Below are positions 1-14,100 of a stretch of DNA of 64,000 nt, piece after piece. The notes beneath the pieces were generated by a model that worked only from the letters and a program-made list of their open reading frames with translations, did no database searches and was not told where the DNA came from. Source of the DNA: Pipra filicauda (taxonomy: Eukaryota > Chordata > Aves > Passeriformes > Pipridae); the NCBI RefSeq assembly GCF_003945595.2, contig NW_024104378.1, positions 861,489 to 925,488 of the forward strand. Reading direction: 5' to 3'. The stretch's first letter is position 1. The number at the start of each line of letters is the position of its first letter. Position numbers and translations under genes: made by a program.

Positions 1-2192
1 TATGAAACATGAAAATAGGATAGAAGCAATTGTGAGTGGCATATCAGTTCAAAGCAGTGCTTAGTAAATGGCATCCTGCAAAGCAGCTGTTATGGTAATT
101 CACTATCAGATGACAAAAAGCCCATTGAAAGAATTTTCTGTTCCTCATGACTGATGTGATTTCTTCAAATTAAAAAAAAAAAAAAAATAGAGAGAGAGGG
201 ATGTTTTCTAATCACAGAATTGCTTTACGTTCCAACTGCAGCTTCACATCAGCTGGCAATTTGAAACTCTGGCAATTTGAAACTCTAGACATGTTATTTC
301 ATTTCACTGCAGGGCATAACAGGGTTCAGATACTTTTAACTATGAACAAACTGGTAAAGTTCTCTGGCTATTAAAGCAGAAAAACGAAAATCTCTGTGCA
401 AGCACTATCTATTTGTTGGCAAGGGATAAAGAAAACCAACTGATTTTGCGCTCCAAGCCTTACTAACTATTTTAGACTGAAACAGGTAGATCTTTTCATG
501 AGCTTTTTATATATTACTTCAAAGCTTTATTGTGGGGTTCCATGAATTTTGAAAAGCCAAAACAGATAATTATTTAGCTGAAAAAATTTTGAAGTTTATG
601 AGTTTTAAAACCTTCCAGGAAATTAAAAAACTCATCTGATATTTGTAAGAAGCCTGATCCAAATCCCACTAAAGTCAGTATGAATATTTCCATAAATGTA
701 GTGGTATTGGATCAGATCCTTGGTTTAAAAACTTGGAATTCAGAAGGAAGATCATTAAAAAATATACTAGCCTGATGCAGGAAAATTCATCTATAATTTC
801 CAGTGTGTTTTACTGATAGTGAGAGGTCATTTAAGATTAATTTCTCTGCTTCATCGCTTAATTATATGTGTTGTAAATCCTCAAGCTTATATCTGAATAC
901 ATCACACAACCACAAATTCTATGCATCTTCCAGGCATTCAAGAAAATTAATTCCTTGCCTGACCACTTTATATTTTAATTGTTTTGCTGATTTTTGCTGG
1001 ATTGGAACAGATCAATTTTTCTGAAGGCAATGCCTCAGTTACTCATTGAACTCTTCAGTCCCTTCTGCACATCGACGAGCCACAACCTTGCCACTGCTCA
1101 AAAATTGGGGTTTATTGCACAACCCCCTGTCTGTACATCCAACAACACTGCTCAGTACCCTGAAACAGCCAAATTGCCAGGAACAGCTGGAAGCTATAGA
1201 GAAAGCATCATGACTTCTGATGGTATAGTTGGAATTTATTTTTTTTTTGTATCACACACTGGTTCATGAGGCTTGGTTACAATGTGCATATGAAATATCC
1301 CTACAGGATGATGCCCATCCATTTATCTAGGTTATACGGAGCTGAATAATGCTTTTCCTGGAGTTCTAAGCACAGTACCCCCCCTCTTTCCACAACTCCT
1401 TTCTTCAGAAAGAGTGGAGTGGAGTGGAGAGGGTCTACTAAGCACTTAAGGAAAAAAATAGATTACTAGAGAGGCCCTCTAGATAAAATACCTTTAAAGA
1501 GACTGTAAGGGACCCTGCAGAAGCTCAGTGTAGATGTTCAGTGTGCTCTGTGGCTGGAAGACCTTGTCATGACAATCTCTTTCAACATGCAGAATCATTC
1601 TGAGGAACTGCCAATCTTCCTAACACTGCAGTCTTCTCAGCTTATGGTGCTTCCCAGCTTATGGTTCTTCCCAGCTAAATAGTACCATCTTCTACCCTCT
1701 TTACTTGGGATATACTGACAAAAAGTCAGATTAAAATTGTGTGTGCACGTGGATATGTACCCTTCTAAATTTTCATGGTCCCTGACACAGCCTCCAGCCT
1801 GTGAGGATGATTTAATTCATGTTTTGAATATCAAAAGACCCTTATGCCTCTTCCTGCCTATTTCCCTAAGAAATGAACATGCAAGCTGCAATTGCAAAAC
1901 ATTTATGTGCCAAATATATGTGTTCTTCCCTCTGGTAAGAGCATGTTTAACTGGGTAGATGTGGCAATTTCTATGTGTGGGGAACCTGAAGAGAGACAGC
2001 TGATCTGCAGGCATCTTGTCCTCTCTGCATGATGCAGGCTCCCACGGTGTAAAACAGAGTATAGTGGAGGAAGCTGAGTGCACATCAGGGAGCAGAGAGA
2101 CCAGGGCTACTTCCCTGGGGCTGGGAGGTGAGCAGGACAAACCCTGGGACAGTGGCCAGTTCAACCAGGAGTGCAGATCATGAAGTGGTATT
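1..2192. other. Intergenic, no gene seen
   Basis: AT-rich sequence without a credible coding exon or RNA gene. It contains an A-run near 171-187, a perfect 16-bp tandem duplication of tggcaatttgaaactc at about 254-286, and an 18-bp-period duplication around 1636-1672 (cagcttatgg twice). Open frames here are short and show no recognisable protein family. Confidence 0.6.
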
Positions 2193-2345
2193 GTAGTGAT
2201 AAGGCAGGTCCAAAATCAAATAGGGAAGTCAGTCTGCAAGTTAGGATTGGAAGCAGTGTTCCCCAGGCAGTGCCATAGTAGTGAGGCAGAGCCAGGGTAA
2301 AGTCAGGGAATCAGTTTGCGGGTCAAGGTTGGAAGCAAGGAGCAG
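2193..2345. repeat. Imperfect tandem duplication, ~85-bp unit
   Basis: Two diverged units start with gtagtga at 2193 and 2278. Both then follow the order gcag, cc, gtcag, ctgcaag or tttgcgg, and ggttggaagca. I do not recognise the family. It may be part of a retroelement, since a CR1 fragment follows immediately. Confidence 0.55.
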
Positions 2346-2380
2346 CATGGCCACGGGCCTGCACTTCTACACATTGACAA

Positions 2381-2582
2381 GATCCCCCTAAGTCTTCTCT
2401 TCTCCAGGAGGAACAGCCTCAGCTCTCTCAGCCTTCCTTCATGTGTAAGATAATCCAATCCCTTCATCATCTTCAGGGCCTTTCACTGGATTCTACAGTA
2501 TTACCATGTCTCTTTTATACTGCGGAGCCCAGAAATGGATACAGCACTCCATGTGTGGCCTCACCAGTGCTGAGTAGAGGTT
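2381..2582 (-). mobile_element. CR1 LINE fragment (minus strand)
   Basis: Read on the plus strand, it shows the antisense CR1 signature: cttctcttctccagg, then ctcagctctctcagcc, then a segment like atggatacagcactcc, then tgtggcctcaccag and ctgagtagagg. The order fits the 3' UTR/ORF2-end region of avian CR1 in reverse orientation, without the 3' tail. It is a separate copy from the CR1 at 3106, because the internal order of the two cannot be joined. Confidence 0.85.
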
Positions 2583-3105
2583 ACCAGTGGCAGCAGTGAA
2601 AACTGACTATGTGACTGGAACACAGCTTTCTCCTACCTTTGATCTGGGTCACATGACTTAGGTCAGCACCTTTGCAATATGATTTGCATCTTTCGCAATA
2701 TGATTACAATATTACAGAAGTTGCCCATGTGCACTGCAAAATGGAGTGTCCCAAGCCTTGGCATGCCCTCAGTTTGTCCTACTGATATGCTCCTTCTAGT
2801 TCTTTTGACTGGTCCACTCTGAGTACTAGGGCTTTCATCTCAGTTCTCCTGTTTGCCTTCAGATGACGACATAAATGGTTTACTGTTGCTGACTCCAGAG
2901 CTAAATGAGTTTTTCCTGTTGTGTGTCTGGTTGAATTAATGTTATATCGATACGTTATGCATGGGCTTTTCCCTATGAAATTAGGTACTCCTAGAATAGT
3001 TTTATTGCTTTTCAATTTTAACTGCTTGAACTTGATTGGATCTTCAGCACATTTTGCTTGCATTATGACCTAAATGCAAACATCTCAGAAAAGCTGCTTG
3101 CTAGA

Positions 3106-3490
3106 AATCATAGAATCATAGAATCATAGAATAATAGAATCATAGAATGGTTTGGGTCGGAATTAAGATCTTATAGTACCAACACTCCTACCATAGGCAG
3201 GGACATCTTTCACTAGACCAGGTTGCTCAGAGCTCAATACAACCTGGCCTTAAACACTTCCATAGCGCCTCTGGCCAACCTGTTCCAGTGCCTCATCACC
3301 CTCACAGTAAAGAATGTTTTCTAATACCCAATCTAAACCTATTCTCTTTCAGTTTGAAGCCATTTTCTCTTGTCCTGCCACTATAAGCCTTTGTAAATAG
3401 TCTCTCTTCATATTTCTTGTAGGCTCCCTTCAGGTACTGGAAGGCCGCAATTAGGTAACACCAGAGCCTTCTCTTCTCCAGGATCAAATT
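3106..3490 (-). mobile_element. CR1 LINE 3' end (minus strand)
   Basis: It begins with the octamer-like CR1 tail on the antisense strand (aatcatag repeated about five times, then gaatggtttggg). The typical blocks follow: caggttgctcagagc, caacctggcc, aacctgttccagtgcctcatcaccctcac, ttcaggtactggaagg and ccttctcttctccagg. It is a 5'-truncated insertion of about 385 bp, and the diverged tail units suggest moderate age. A short minus-strand open frame inside it (3302-3505) is incidental. Confidence 0.95.
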
Positions 3491-5115
3491 TAGATGGACG
3501 TTCAAACAGAAAGTTTATATTGTTCAATAGTACTATTAAAGGCTTTGAATACTATTTCTGGGCATTTAAGGCCATTTTAAACAGGCACTGGAAAGGATGC
3601 TGTTAAAATAGACTGAGAATTCAGAGTGAGTTCTGCAAATGTCCATAAACTGTGCATGCTTTTCGCTGAATGGTCTTCACACAGCATAACTGTGGTAGGA
3701 CCCAGCCTCTTGTACTTACTCCCCAGAAATGCAATCACATATCTGTTTTTCAGACAATGAAAGCATGGAGCTTATAAGAAAAAAAAAAGACTCTGAAATC
3801 AGAGTAAGTTGCACGAGCACACTAATGAACTACCTCTCTAGAAAAGCGGCCTCGTCCCTCTGAGACATTCAGTATCTCAAAGCAACAACTGCAGATCCCA
3901 GTTTTCTTGGAAGTAGCTGGAAGTAACAGAGTAGGAGACCATTAAATTGGGCAGATATCATGGAAAATGTTTTGTATGCCTATTCATTTAGCCACCATAC
4001 CTGTAAAAAATATTACCTTCCTTTTTTTCAGTTTGATTTTCCATGAATTCTGCTTAACTTTGACTTTTCTTTTTTGCTATTCACCAAAGGATTCATAGTT
4101 TCTTGTTTTTCTGAAGAGGTTTTCTGCAGTTTAGGTGGTATCATTGCAGGCAAAAATCCTGGCTGCATTTATCGCGTGCTTTATGGTACAAAGTATAAAT
4201 ATACATTATACCATCTTCCTGGAGACAGAGAACCAAAGTACCTCCAGGTGCAGCTGTTGGTTTGAATGTGGTTAGATTGGAACAGTACTGCCTCTCCAGG
4301 AAAAGCAGTGTCTGGAATAAACTAAACCGCACCAGAGTATCTTTGAACTACTGTCATTGCAAGCACTTTTCTTCACACATTTCACCAGCAAACCTGCAAG
4401 GACAGTGGACTCTTTGAGCAGGATTGGCCTGTACAGGATGGGATTCATTGCCTTTTCCAGCAACATTAGGCTTTGAGCACTGCAACTTTTCTCTGATATT
4501 ACAGTTCAGGATTTGGAGGCAGAGCTGGAGGTGTAACTAAGCATTCAACAGTATTAATGAATCTCATCAAAAGGAGATCACAAAATCCTTGAGCTACATA
4601 AATCTCTAGAGGCTATCTACAGTTAATTTTCTCAGCCGTGTTGTTTCTCCAAGCTCCCTGTAATAATGAAACAGCACTTACACCTTTTAAGCACCATATT
4701 GTATAAATTATAAGTGACACATAACCCTCACAGCAAGCCAAGGAAAATGACAGCATTAAATTCCTAACAGCTATCAGAATAAATTAACAATTTTAGAAGA
4801 AAATTACTTTTGAGAGGACAAATTTTAAATTAATAAACATGAATCTACAAGGTTTCAGCAGAACATGGGATTTCATCCACAGAATTTCACTTTGGGGTCG
4901 CATAACTCCATCCAAAGTAAAGCAAAAACACCACAAAAGATACACACAGTTGCAGCAAGTTAATCTCAGCTCTGATCACAAATTTGTCAAAACTCAGAAG
5001 CTTTAGCTGAGAAAGTCTTCTGTTGGACTGATGGTGAAGAATTTATCAGCTGCTATCATAGAAAGCAGCCCCTGCAAACCACAGAAAGAGAAATGGAAAA
5101 ATTGGAGCTGCAGCT
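3491..5115. other. Intergenic, no gene seen
   Basis: AT-rich sequence with short open frames on both strands that match nothing I recognise. There is no CpG enrichment, no clear splice-site pair and no RNA-gene structure. Confidence 0.55.
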
Positions 5116-5679
5116 TCAGTCTATTTGGCTATAGTATCCCTTCAGCTGCTGCTCCGTTCTGTGCACTGCACTTGGTTCATGGCATGGCCTTTCAACAACT
5201 ACCTTTGGTACAATAGCATGGTCTAGGTCATAAGCATCCATCTGTTTGGGACTTGAGCTTGCCAAAGGAACAGCAGTAAATAACCTGGCACCTACAAGAG
5301 CGGCACAGCTACCCAGGTGGCTGCGAACCAGCAGAGGAGTGGACACGTGCTCAGCTCCAGCTGGGATGCTCTGGATTGCTCCTATGTTTCCCTTATGGTT
5401 CGTAGTTGCCCCTGCATCTCCTTTTGCTACTAGTGTTGGTGTTTTGAGGAGTTTCACACGACACTGCAGAGGTGCTTGTGGCCGCTCACTTCTGGTGTCA
5501 GGTGGATGAGAGTCACCAACTCCCTCCATCAGTAACGTGCAGTGAGAGGTGTCGTGCTGCCCACTTTGGCCTCCCTGGAGTACACTCAGTACTACCAAGG
5601 ACTGTCCTGCATGCACGTCCGAGGTGTGGCATTGGCAATCACTGGAGCAGCTCAAATGATCACTTTGAAAAGCTGGCAT
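5116..5679 (-). other. Unexplained 187-codon open frame, possibly a retroelement or pseudogene relic
   Basis: An uninterrupted minus-strand frame of 187 codons in a locally GC-richer block, overlapped at its start by a 155-codon plus-strand frame (5472-5939). The translation contains stretches such as LVGARLFTAVPLASSSP and MDAYDLDHAIVPKVVVERP. I do not recognise these, and I see no conserved motif, transmembrane segment or splice context. The composition (many H, Q, S and C) looks like a non-coding or decayed frame. It may be the relic of a retroelement or a processed gene copy. A host gene is unlikely, but the length is unusual for this AT-rich neighbourhood. Confidence 0.25.
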
Positions 5680-5939
5680 GTTCAGCCACCTTTGGGCTAC
5701 AAGACCAGGTGAATTTCAGGAGGCCACAGATGACGTCTAAGGCCAGTGTACATCCCCTAGCTCTGTACTTTCATTCCATGTCTCTAAATTGCACACTTCC
5801 AAATCAGTCCCTGCAACTTTTGAGCAATGCAACAAGTGAAATCAGCAGCTTTGGGAGAAAAGAGTTATGCAGAAAGGTTTCAGAGCTCCCAAAGCTTCAA
5901 GCAATGGCATGGCACAGAAAGCAGAAGGCATGCAGATAA

Positions 5940-7892
5940 CATGCAGAGAGCAAGCTGAACGGCACTGGAGGTCACTGTACAACCTATGAGAAGAACAAAG
6001 GTCATGCAAGCAGCACAGAAAGGTGAAAAGTACCATGACTATTGGAATCAATGGAAATGGGTCCCCCGGGAAAGCATGTTTTTGTACAAAGAGCCAGATA
6101 AGAAGTGACGTGATTTGCTATTTATGCAGAGGACAAAACACAGGCCTGGCAGTCTGCACAGTTGATAGTGGACTAAGTAGAGCCCAAGGTCAATTGCTGT
6201 GCAATTCATATTCATATCAAAACAAGTATGATGCAGAACAGTGGATATCTGCAGTGGTAGTGAAAAACTGCATATCCCATACCAGTGTAAGAAATACTCA
6301 GAGCTCAATTAATTAAAATCTAGACTAAGAAAATGAGACCTTGAAATGCTGTCATTGAAAAAGAAGCTGCAAACACAGAATAAGCTAATTCTGCAAAAAG
6401 CAACGTTGCAGAGAGAGAAACTCAGATGTTTAAATGGATGCATAATGTATTTCATCAGGAATGCAAGCTAGCCAGAGTTTTGAAGTTTATCTTTGAAACA
6501 AACTCTCCAAAAGAGAGTACAAAGATTTTAAACTTGGGAAAGTCAAGTTTCGTTAGACTATAAACTCAAATTCTCCATGTCTTCTGCAGAGAATACCTAT
6601 AGTCCTAAATCAAGCTGAATAGAAGTAAAAAAGGTTACAAAAGACTCTTTCCTCCATCAACTACGTCTTTGCACAAGCCCCTGTTTCCAGTTTGATTTTG
6701 TAAGTCAATTCAAGGATTTTCTGAATTGCAGAAAACTGAGAAAACTGCCCAAATTAAGGCATTTTCTTGTCTTAAGGCATTTCTGTCACCACTGAAGACA
6801 GGTAACATCTGGGGTATTAAATAGGGCGGGCATGGACCTCCCTCTGCTCTCAAAGCCCATTGGTGCAGTACAGATCACATACACAAGACAAAATGCACTT
6901 CCACTCTCTGGAAGTAGGGTATCTGTATCCAACTGTCTAATCAGGAATGGCCCTTTGGTTCTTTGGTCCCAGGGATCATGCATCTGTCACAGCCTCAGCC
7001 TCTGCACATCCTCCTGTTCCTTCTCTTGGAAGGACTCTTCGGTCCTTCTCTCCATGAGCATGTCCCACTGTTCCCTACGGAAGCAGCAACCTTCTCCTCA
7101 GCCCCCTCATCCCAGACTCAGCTGCTCTGTCTTAGAGATATTTGAAATCCATATTAAACCAGTTAGGGTGGCCTAACTATGCATATGAGTTTTTAAAAAG
7201 AGGATATGAAAACGGTGTGTGTGTGTGAAATCTAATCTTAGTTAAATTAAACCAGAGAACAGGCATTCACAACTCCTTACTTTTGAATATGGTTATAGAA
7301 CGAGTCAGTCTCAGTGACTGATTAGATTAATTAGATATTAATCTTTGGAATATAGTAAATGGAAACAAGCTGCATCAAATATTGTAAGAGGGGTAGCAAA
7401 TTTGGAAATGAGAAACCAATAGCAGTTCTGAGACTTCAGTGAAAGTAAATCCAATGATATGTTTGTATACTGATGAAAAGACCAATGTAAGTGATCCTAG
7501 CAGTTAATAGGCATAAATATCTGCAAGATGGGCAGTGTATGTCCTTCACTGCTATTAATAGCTTGATGAAGAGAGAAATCCTTCTGGCTCTCAAGAACTT
7601 CAAAGATTTATGAGGATCATTCTAAGGCCTACGAATATAAGGCATCTGAAATTGAGAACTGAAAAAACACAAACAAGGCAGTGAGAGACAGATGAATGCT
7701 TCTGAAAATGAAAAATGTTGGCAATGTTCAGAGAGATGCATAGAAAATGATTTAATAATTAGTCAACAAGTTTTCCCCCAATAACATTCAAGTGAACAAA
7801 ATTGCTGTTGGATAAGAGGAAACACCACCATGTAAATGAAGAACTGGTTAAAGAGAGAGAATATGGTTAAATGAGCAATTTTCATAGTGAGA
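5940..7892. other. Intergenic, no gene seen
   Basis: Nothing supported as a gene. It holds a short GT run at 7215-7227 and only short open frames. Confidence 0.55.
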
Positions 7893-8100
7893 GGGATTCT
7901 AAAAGAAGCACCACAGGGATCTCTGCTGTGGCCTGTGCTGTTCAATATCTCCCTAAATGATCTTGAGAAGAGGATGAATGGGAAAATGAAAACATTTGCT
8001 CATGATAAGCTTTCAGGATATTTAAGATGAAAGCTGACTGTAAGAAATTGTAGAAGGACCTTGTAGAATGATAAAAATGGGCAGGTAAAATTTAGTAAAG
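7893..8100 (+). mobile_element. CR1 ORF2 reverse-transcriptase relic
   Basis: The plus-strand translation around 7908-7970 reads like the CR1 reverse-transcriptase core: the family's PQGS..GPVLFNI.INDL is represented by PQGSLLWPVLFNISLNDLE, followed by a decayed F..D segment (KTFAHDKLSGY). The next bases (ggcaggtaaaatttagtaaag) fit the downstream CR1 region. No intact frame remains, so this is a molecular fossil. A YADD-type catalytic motif is not recognisable. Confidence 0.75.
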
Positions 8101-11100
8101 GTATTTAGAATATTTTAAACAAACCTAGCTTTATATGCAAATGGATGAGCTCTGACTTGACCATTATCTCTTGCAAACAAACAACTCACAGTTATAGTGG
8201 GTATTATTAAAACATCATTTCCACAACAATTTTGGTTTAAATTAGATGTCAATGACTGTTAGAAAAGGAACAGAAAACAAAACAAAATCACTAAGAAAGT
8301 CTTTCTGCATCCATACCTTCATTATTGTAATTTGTGTTGCTCTACTAGACTCAAAACATGAACAGGGGAATGATCAAGGGATGATTGTGCTTCTGTATAC
8401 TTCAATACATGCAGATCCTTCTGCTTGGAGAAGAGACAACCGAAGAGGATATGGGCATCTTTAAGATCTTGAGTGGCAGAGGGGGTGTGAACTGCACAGC
8501 AGTTGTATTTCTAGCTGAAAAGCTGAAAGACTTGGGATGAATTCATCAAGGAGAGATTTGCACTGAGAATGAGCTGTGGAACTTTGCTGGCAGCTCCTGG
8601 TTTACTTCCTGGCTTATTCTACACATGGTCTCTCTGAATTTTCTCCTGTCTCTAGCCTCAGTGCCTTGGCCAAGGATCCCCTACATGTGTCCTATGGACT
8701 CCAGCTGACATAGTCAGCACAGGAAAGAACAGAAATATTCTAATACATATCCATGACAAGCCCAGCCTCCTATTATAGATGGTATCCACTCCTTTAATTG
8801 CACCAAGCATTTATTGAGATTTGGACTTGAAAGTTAAGCCTACATAGAAATGAATGATCAAGTAAACTCCAAAAGGGCCAAGAAAAACCCATGTGGCAAA
8901 GTAGGCATCAAAGTATTTCCCTATTCATTACCTTCTTGTCGTTCCTTCCTCATAACAAACACAGGTAGTATATTGTCTCGATCTGAGACAATTTGGAGGG
9001 GCAGCGATCTCAGATGTAAGTCTCCTTCCTCTGATTCAATACCCCTGGTTCTCTCCAATACAGAGAGAGAGAGAGAAATCTGCCCAGATGTAAGTGAAAA
9101 ACAAAAAAACCCACAACTCTTTATCAAGAAGAATGTTAAACAATACTGATAAATTAACATTATTTCCCAGGTTTCAATACCCTCAGAGATCTGCTATTCC
9201 CATCCAGCATTAAGTCCTCCTCTCCACACTGCAGTTTCTCATAAGATCCACCTCTTTTCCTTCTTTCTCTCCACTCACTGTTTTTCATTACTGGTCCCTG
9301 ATTCTTCCCTCTCCTCTCTTCTTCAAATCCCAATTATAGATTTTCTGTCCCTGAAGTTATCCTTGCTAACCTCTTTGTTTCCCTCTTCCTAAAGCCAAGC
9401 CAGAGATCTGGCACTGGATTCAAATAAGGCAGCTTCTCCATGCACATTGCAGAAAAAAGCACCTGGGGATGTGGCAAGGCAGCCCTCTTCCCATTTCCCA
9501 TCACTGTCTGGGGGGCTAGGAGGCGAAAGAGGCAAGGCAGCTGCACTGCTTAGTGTACATGGAAACTGCAGAGATTTATGGAAGTCCAAGCTGTGATTAA
9601 CATTTAATGAGCAGGAGTAAATGGTAAAAACTTAATCAAATTTGGACACATATTAATGGGAAAATGCAAAGTTCACATCTGCACAAAGGGTACTCTTTAG
9701 CAGATGTGATGCCGTTACCTCAGAGTATAAAGGCACCAGAGTTTTCCAAAGAAAAGTCATCAGCTGTTACTTGCAGAATTATTCCCTCCTCCCCTCTTCC
9801 ACACAGTGTCGTTGTCAAAGACGTATTGACTTAAACTGTCCAAAAGTACTCAACTAAATGTGGTGCTGTACAGTGATGATAGCCAAGGTCTGGGCACCTT
9901 GGCTAACTGATGGTGCTTCCAGAGGCTTCATCTAATAGTGCAAGCTCTTGGCTACAATTATATTTAGCACCTTATGTTCCAGCCCTGACTAAAGTTGCAG
10001 TAATCCCAACTTACGCAGTACCATATTGCTCCTCCCAACCCTTCATGCTATTCAGGTATCTGCATTGCTGCTAACAGGCCTGTCCCCTTCAATCAGCTTC
10101 TTGCAACACGGGAAGGGATTGCTCTGCACAGTGGCATTTTCCTACTGACACAAAACACCTTTAGCAGCAGTCAGGATCTGAAGGTTTAAACCATCTGTTT
10201 ACTTGGAGAACCCAGAAAACGAAAGGCACATCCAACCTTTCAGGTCCTAGGCATTCAGTTCAAGGAAGATGAAAAGCCATATAATCCACCACATACTGTT
10301 TGAGGATATTTGTTCTTGCACTCCCACTTTCTTTTAACATGTCATCTTTTCAAAAGTCAGGTTCTTTCATCAGTTTGCATTCTGCATTCTGCATTCATAT
10401 TTCAGAGTACCAAACTGCAGGTGCTATTTATATCAGGCAATGACAGAGTATTTGAAAGTGACAGCACATATGACAGGCTATTGAAAACTGGCATCTTTCC
10501 CCTCTCTACCCAAGGAATACTCAAAGTAGCTCATACATTTTGGCTCATTTGGACCCGTATAATGCTCTTGTCCTACTGAGGTCAATGGTGTTATGTTAGC
10601 AGCATCTGTGCTTTTTAGGCACTAACTCAGCAGAGTACTTAAATATTTTACTTATTTATCTCATTCCTTGATCTGAGGCCAAAGATAATTTTGTAGAGAA
10701 AAATATACTGAAATGTGAATGTATAAAATTGTAGCTAACATCATCGCTCAGCTTACAGGTGGAATCAGCTTCAGGTTATGCTGCCTCCGGAATTAGTCCT
10801 GCTTTAAGCAAAGCACATACCAGAGTGCTTCAGTGAATAGCAATAAATTATTGAATTGACATTTTCAGATTTGATTTCTGGCTTTGCAGCAGAAAAATCA
10901 AGAGATTGTCAGTCAATATGATAAATAGATACGTTGTCTTAATAGTTACACTGGACTAGAAAGATCTTGTTTTTAAATATGCAAATAGAACTGGACACAG
11001 GCATCAGTCATGGTACTTTAGAAAGGACATATCAATTTACTAGAGATCTGGGAAAAGCTGACATTATTTAATTAAGTGATAAAGCAATTATAGGAATAAT

Positions 11101-14100
11101 AGGCCATGTGTGCATGCAAATGTAGTACTGTATTATCTTGGGTAAATCATGGATGTCACATATACAATAGGGCACACGCACATTGAGCTTACAATTTTTA
11201 ACTCTAAGTCCTAGAATTCTGGTATTTTACATGTTAGAAAGTAATTAAATAAAAGATAAAGCATTAATGGAGTATAACCCTGTTAAAATGCTACAAGCGT
11301 TTATGGAGTATATCAGTCTTAAAATGCTATCCATTAAATTGTTATTAATTAAACTCATTTAAATTCAGTGGAATTGTGTTGCTTCACGTAAGTGCCAGAG
11401 TGACTCACATAAAAATATGTCAGTAGTTTCTCTTCAAGGACATCAATACAATGATGTTTTTTCCCCCACTCATTGCAAAAAAATTTCAAAGTGTCTGTGA
11501 TCCAGGCACCTGAAGCAATGACCCCTAGAAGAGCTGCAGGGCACATACTGACAGGAGGTATGTTTCCCTGTCTGTGGAGCAATAGACTGGCATATCGAAG
11601 CCAGGCACGTGCCACAATAGCTAATTCCAGAGAGAGCTGTCTCATAAAACCTAGTAGGAGTCTGCTGAAGACTGCAAACGTAGCAAAAGGAAAAAGGTTT
11701 GCAATAGTGTTGCACAGATTGTCTGCTATGTAGAAGTCTGGACGCTTTCATTGAGTCAGATTTAAAATTAACCCACTTTTGTTTCTAAGAATACAAGTCT
11801 ATTGTTAGAGAATATTAGCTCTGCAACTCTGAATTCTTTCTATGGTCTAAAATAAAAAAAAAAGTCCAGTTTCATTTAGCATAGTGACATTTGCAAACTG
11901 ACACATTGTGAAACTCACAGTGCCTTCTGCTGACACTCAAGAGGAAATTCATACTGCTAAGTTCATGCAACATTTGCATTCAGATAGACGAGGCTTTGGC
12001 TAGCTATTTATTTTGTTGCATGTTTAACATTAAACTCAAATCTGTGGTGCACCTTTAGAGCAGTTTGAGAGTTGATTAATAAGATTAATAAAGAAGATTA
12101 ATACTTCATGGCAAATTGATGTGAAAAAAAGCAACGTTATATGTAGAATAGATCAACCCTAAGTTTTGGGAAAACCAATGTGCCACGTGACTCCCACCAA
12201 GGTACACCTGAGTTCAATGGAGAAGCTTCAGGACCAGAGTGTTTGCCAGGCTTTTAGTTATATATTTCTATTTTTTTTCTTTGTGTAATTGGAACAAAAC
12301 AAAGATGTGCAATGTCCTTGTGGCTTGAAGCAATGGCACACTTCGCATTTTGTCTGACTTTGGAGAACAATCAGTGAAGAAGCTCTGACAGACAGATATT
12401 TTATATGGTGTCATTTATTCCTTTTTTTTTCCCCCAGAGCATCCACGTGCTTTAAGTCAGACACATCCCCATTCACACACCATTACTCCTCTCAGATTCA
12501 GTTTCTTCTTAGTTTTTTAGGTTTTCTTTATAGCAGCTCTTTCAAAACACACTTAGACTTTCTCTATTAAAATCTTTAATCCTTCTCTGGAAAATCAGTA
12601 ACAATTAGTCCTGATCTGGACTAGGAAAAAAGAGCCTGACCTGACTTATTCTGCAGCACCCCCTTTCCAGATCCTTAAGCTGTGCCTACATGCACCTCTC
12701 TGAGTATTTTCACTCATTAAGTGATTCCAGAGCCCTAGAGAGGCTCTGCCTGTACCACTAAAATTTTGAAGGGTTGCTAGCACGCTTTTGGCCTGGGCTA
12801 ATTCACAAACACAGTTTAGGCACAGCTCAGAAACTAGCACAGAATGGGTGCCCACCACCAGGCATCTTGAATGTGGCCACCCCGTGTGTGCTAGTGGCTA
12901 AGAGAGCTTTATAGCAAAGATGGGCCCATCGTTCCCCTTCAGGGATAGAGAACAGACCTTAGCATTTCTGTTTATTGGTACGGTCACAGCATAAGTTTAT
13001 TATAGCAAACTCAGTGCCGAACACCTTAAAAATCTGCATACCTTTGGACTTTTATATTTGTTGAGGAACATCACTGAAGCCAACCTGCTTAGTGGTCTCA
13101 AACACAGAAGTCTTCTAGCACCATCCAGTGCCCCAGGCTTCCAAACAGCACTCTAAGTTCAATACACCCCTCTCATTCACACACAGCTCATGATACCCCA
13201 GACACAGTTCTTTGTGCATTTCATGACACTGGCTGCATTGATGGAGACTCCTTATTTCTGCAAAATCTGTGCTCTGGTTAAGTATATTGTTATAAATATA
13301 TTTACTTACATTATTTTTACATCTTTTATCTGGTAAGAAAAGTACATTAAGCCTTCAACATACAAGGCACTTTAGGTTAAAGAGGTATGGAAATACAAAC
13401 CAGTTACGGTTAAAAAGACAAGAAAAAACTTAACAGGGCTGAACCCAGTTAACACAGTGACACTACAATGTTATTAATACTTCTGTGAATTGTTTCTGAG
13501 AGCAGTATCATTAACTTGTCTGAAATTTATGGATTTTCTTCTATTGAGAGGATTGGCTTCCTCTGCCAATTGCTGTTGTAGGGCCATTGACAGTGGTCTC
13601 TTCTTACACTTCTCTTACAGGGAACCTGGTGAGCCCTATGAAACATCATTTCCATCAGATGTAGCTGTTTGTTGGCCTCATTTTGCACAGAGGTGACAAA
13701 GCTTCCAAAGGGCAGGCAGATGGCAGCCTAGACAAGGAATCCCTGAGCATCCTAAGCACCTGCCCAATGGCCCAGCCATGAGCTCAGGATGCCCTTAAGA
13801 CCCTCATGTAGGTAGTTGAGCAGCAGCAGCACAAATATCAATGACTTGTTCATGGTAATGCATTTGTTTTTTCTTTCAAGTATAAGGGGGAAAAAACAAT
13901 ACAGAAAAAAAGGCAGATGATGTCCCCAGGCATACACTGAAGGGACTCTTTTCTGGAAAATGAAGACTTTCAGAAACCTGTGTTTGACCTTCTATGGGAA
14001 AAGGCCAATGTGACCCTGGGAGCACAGAAACCCTTCTTCACTCTAACAGTCTAAGCAGTCCCTTACAAATCTTTTATGGACAGGCAGCCAGACAAACCAG

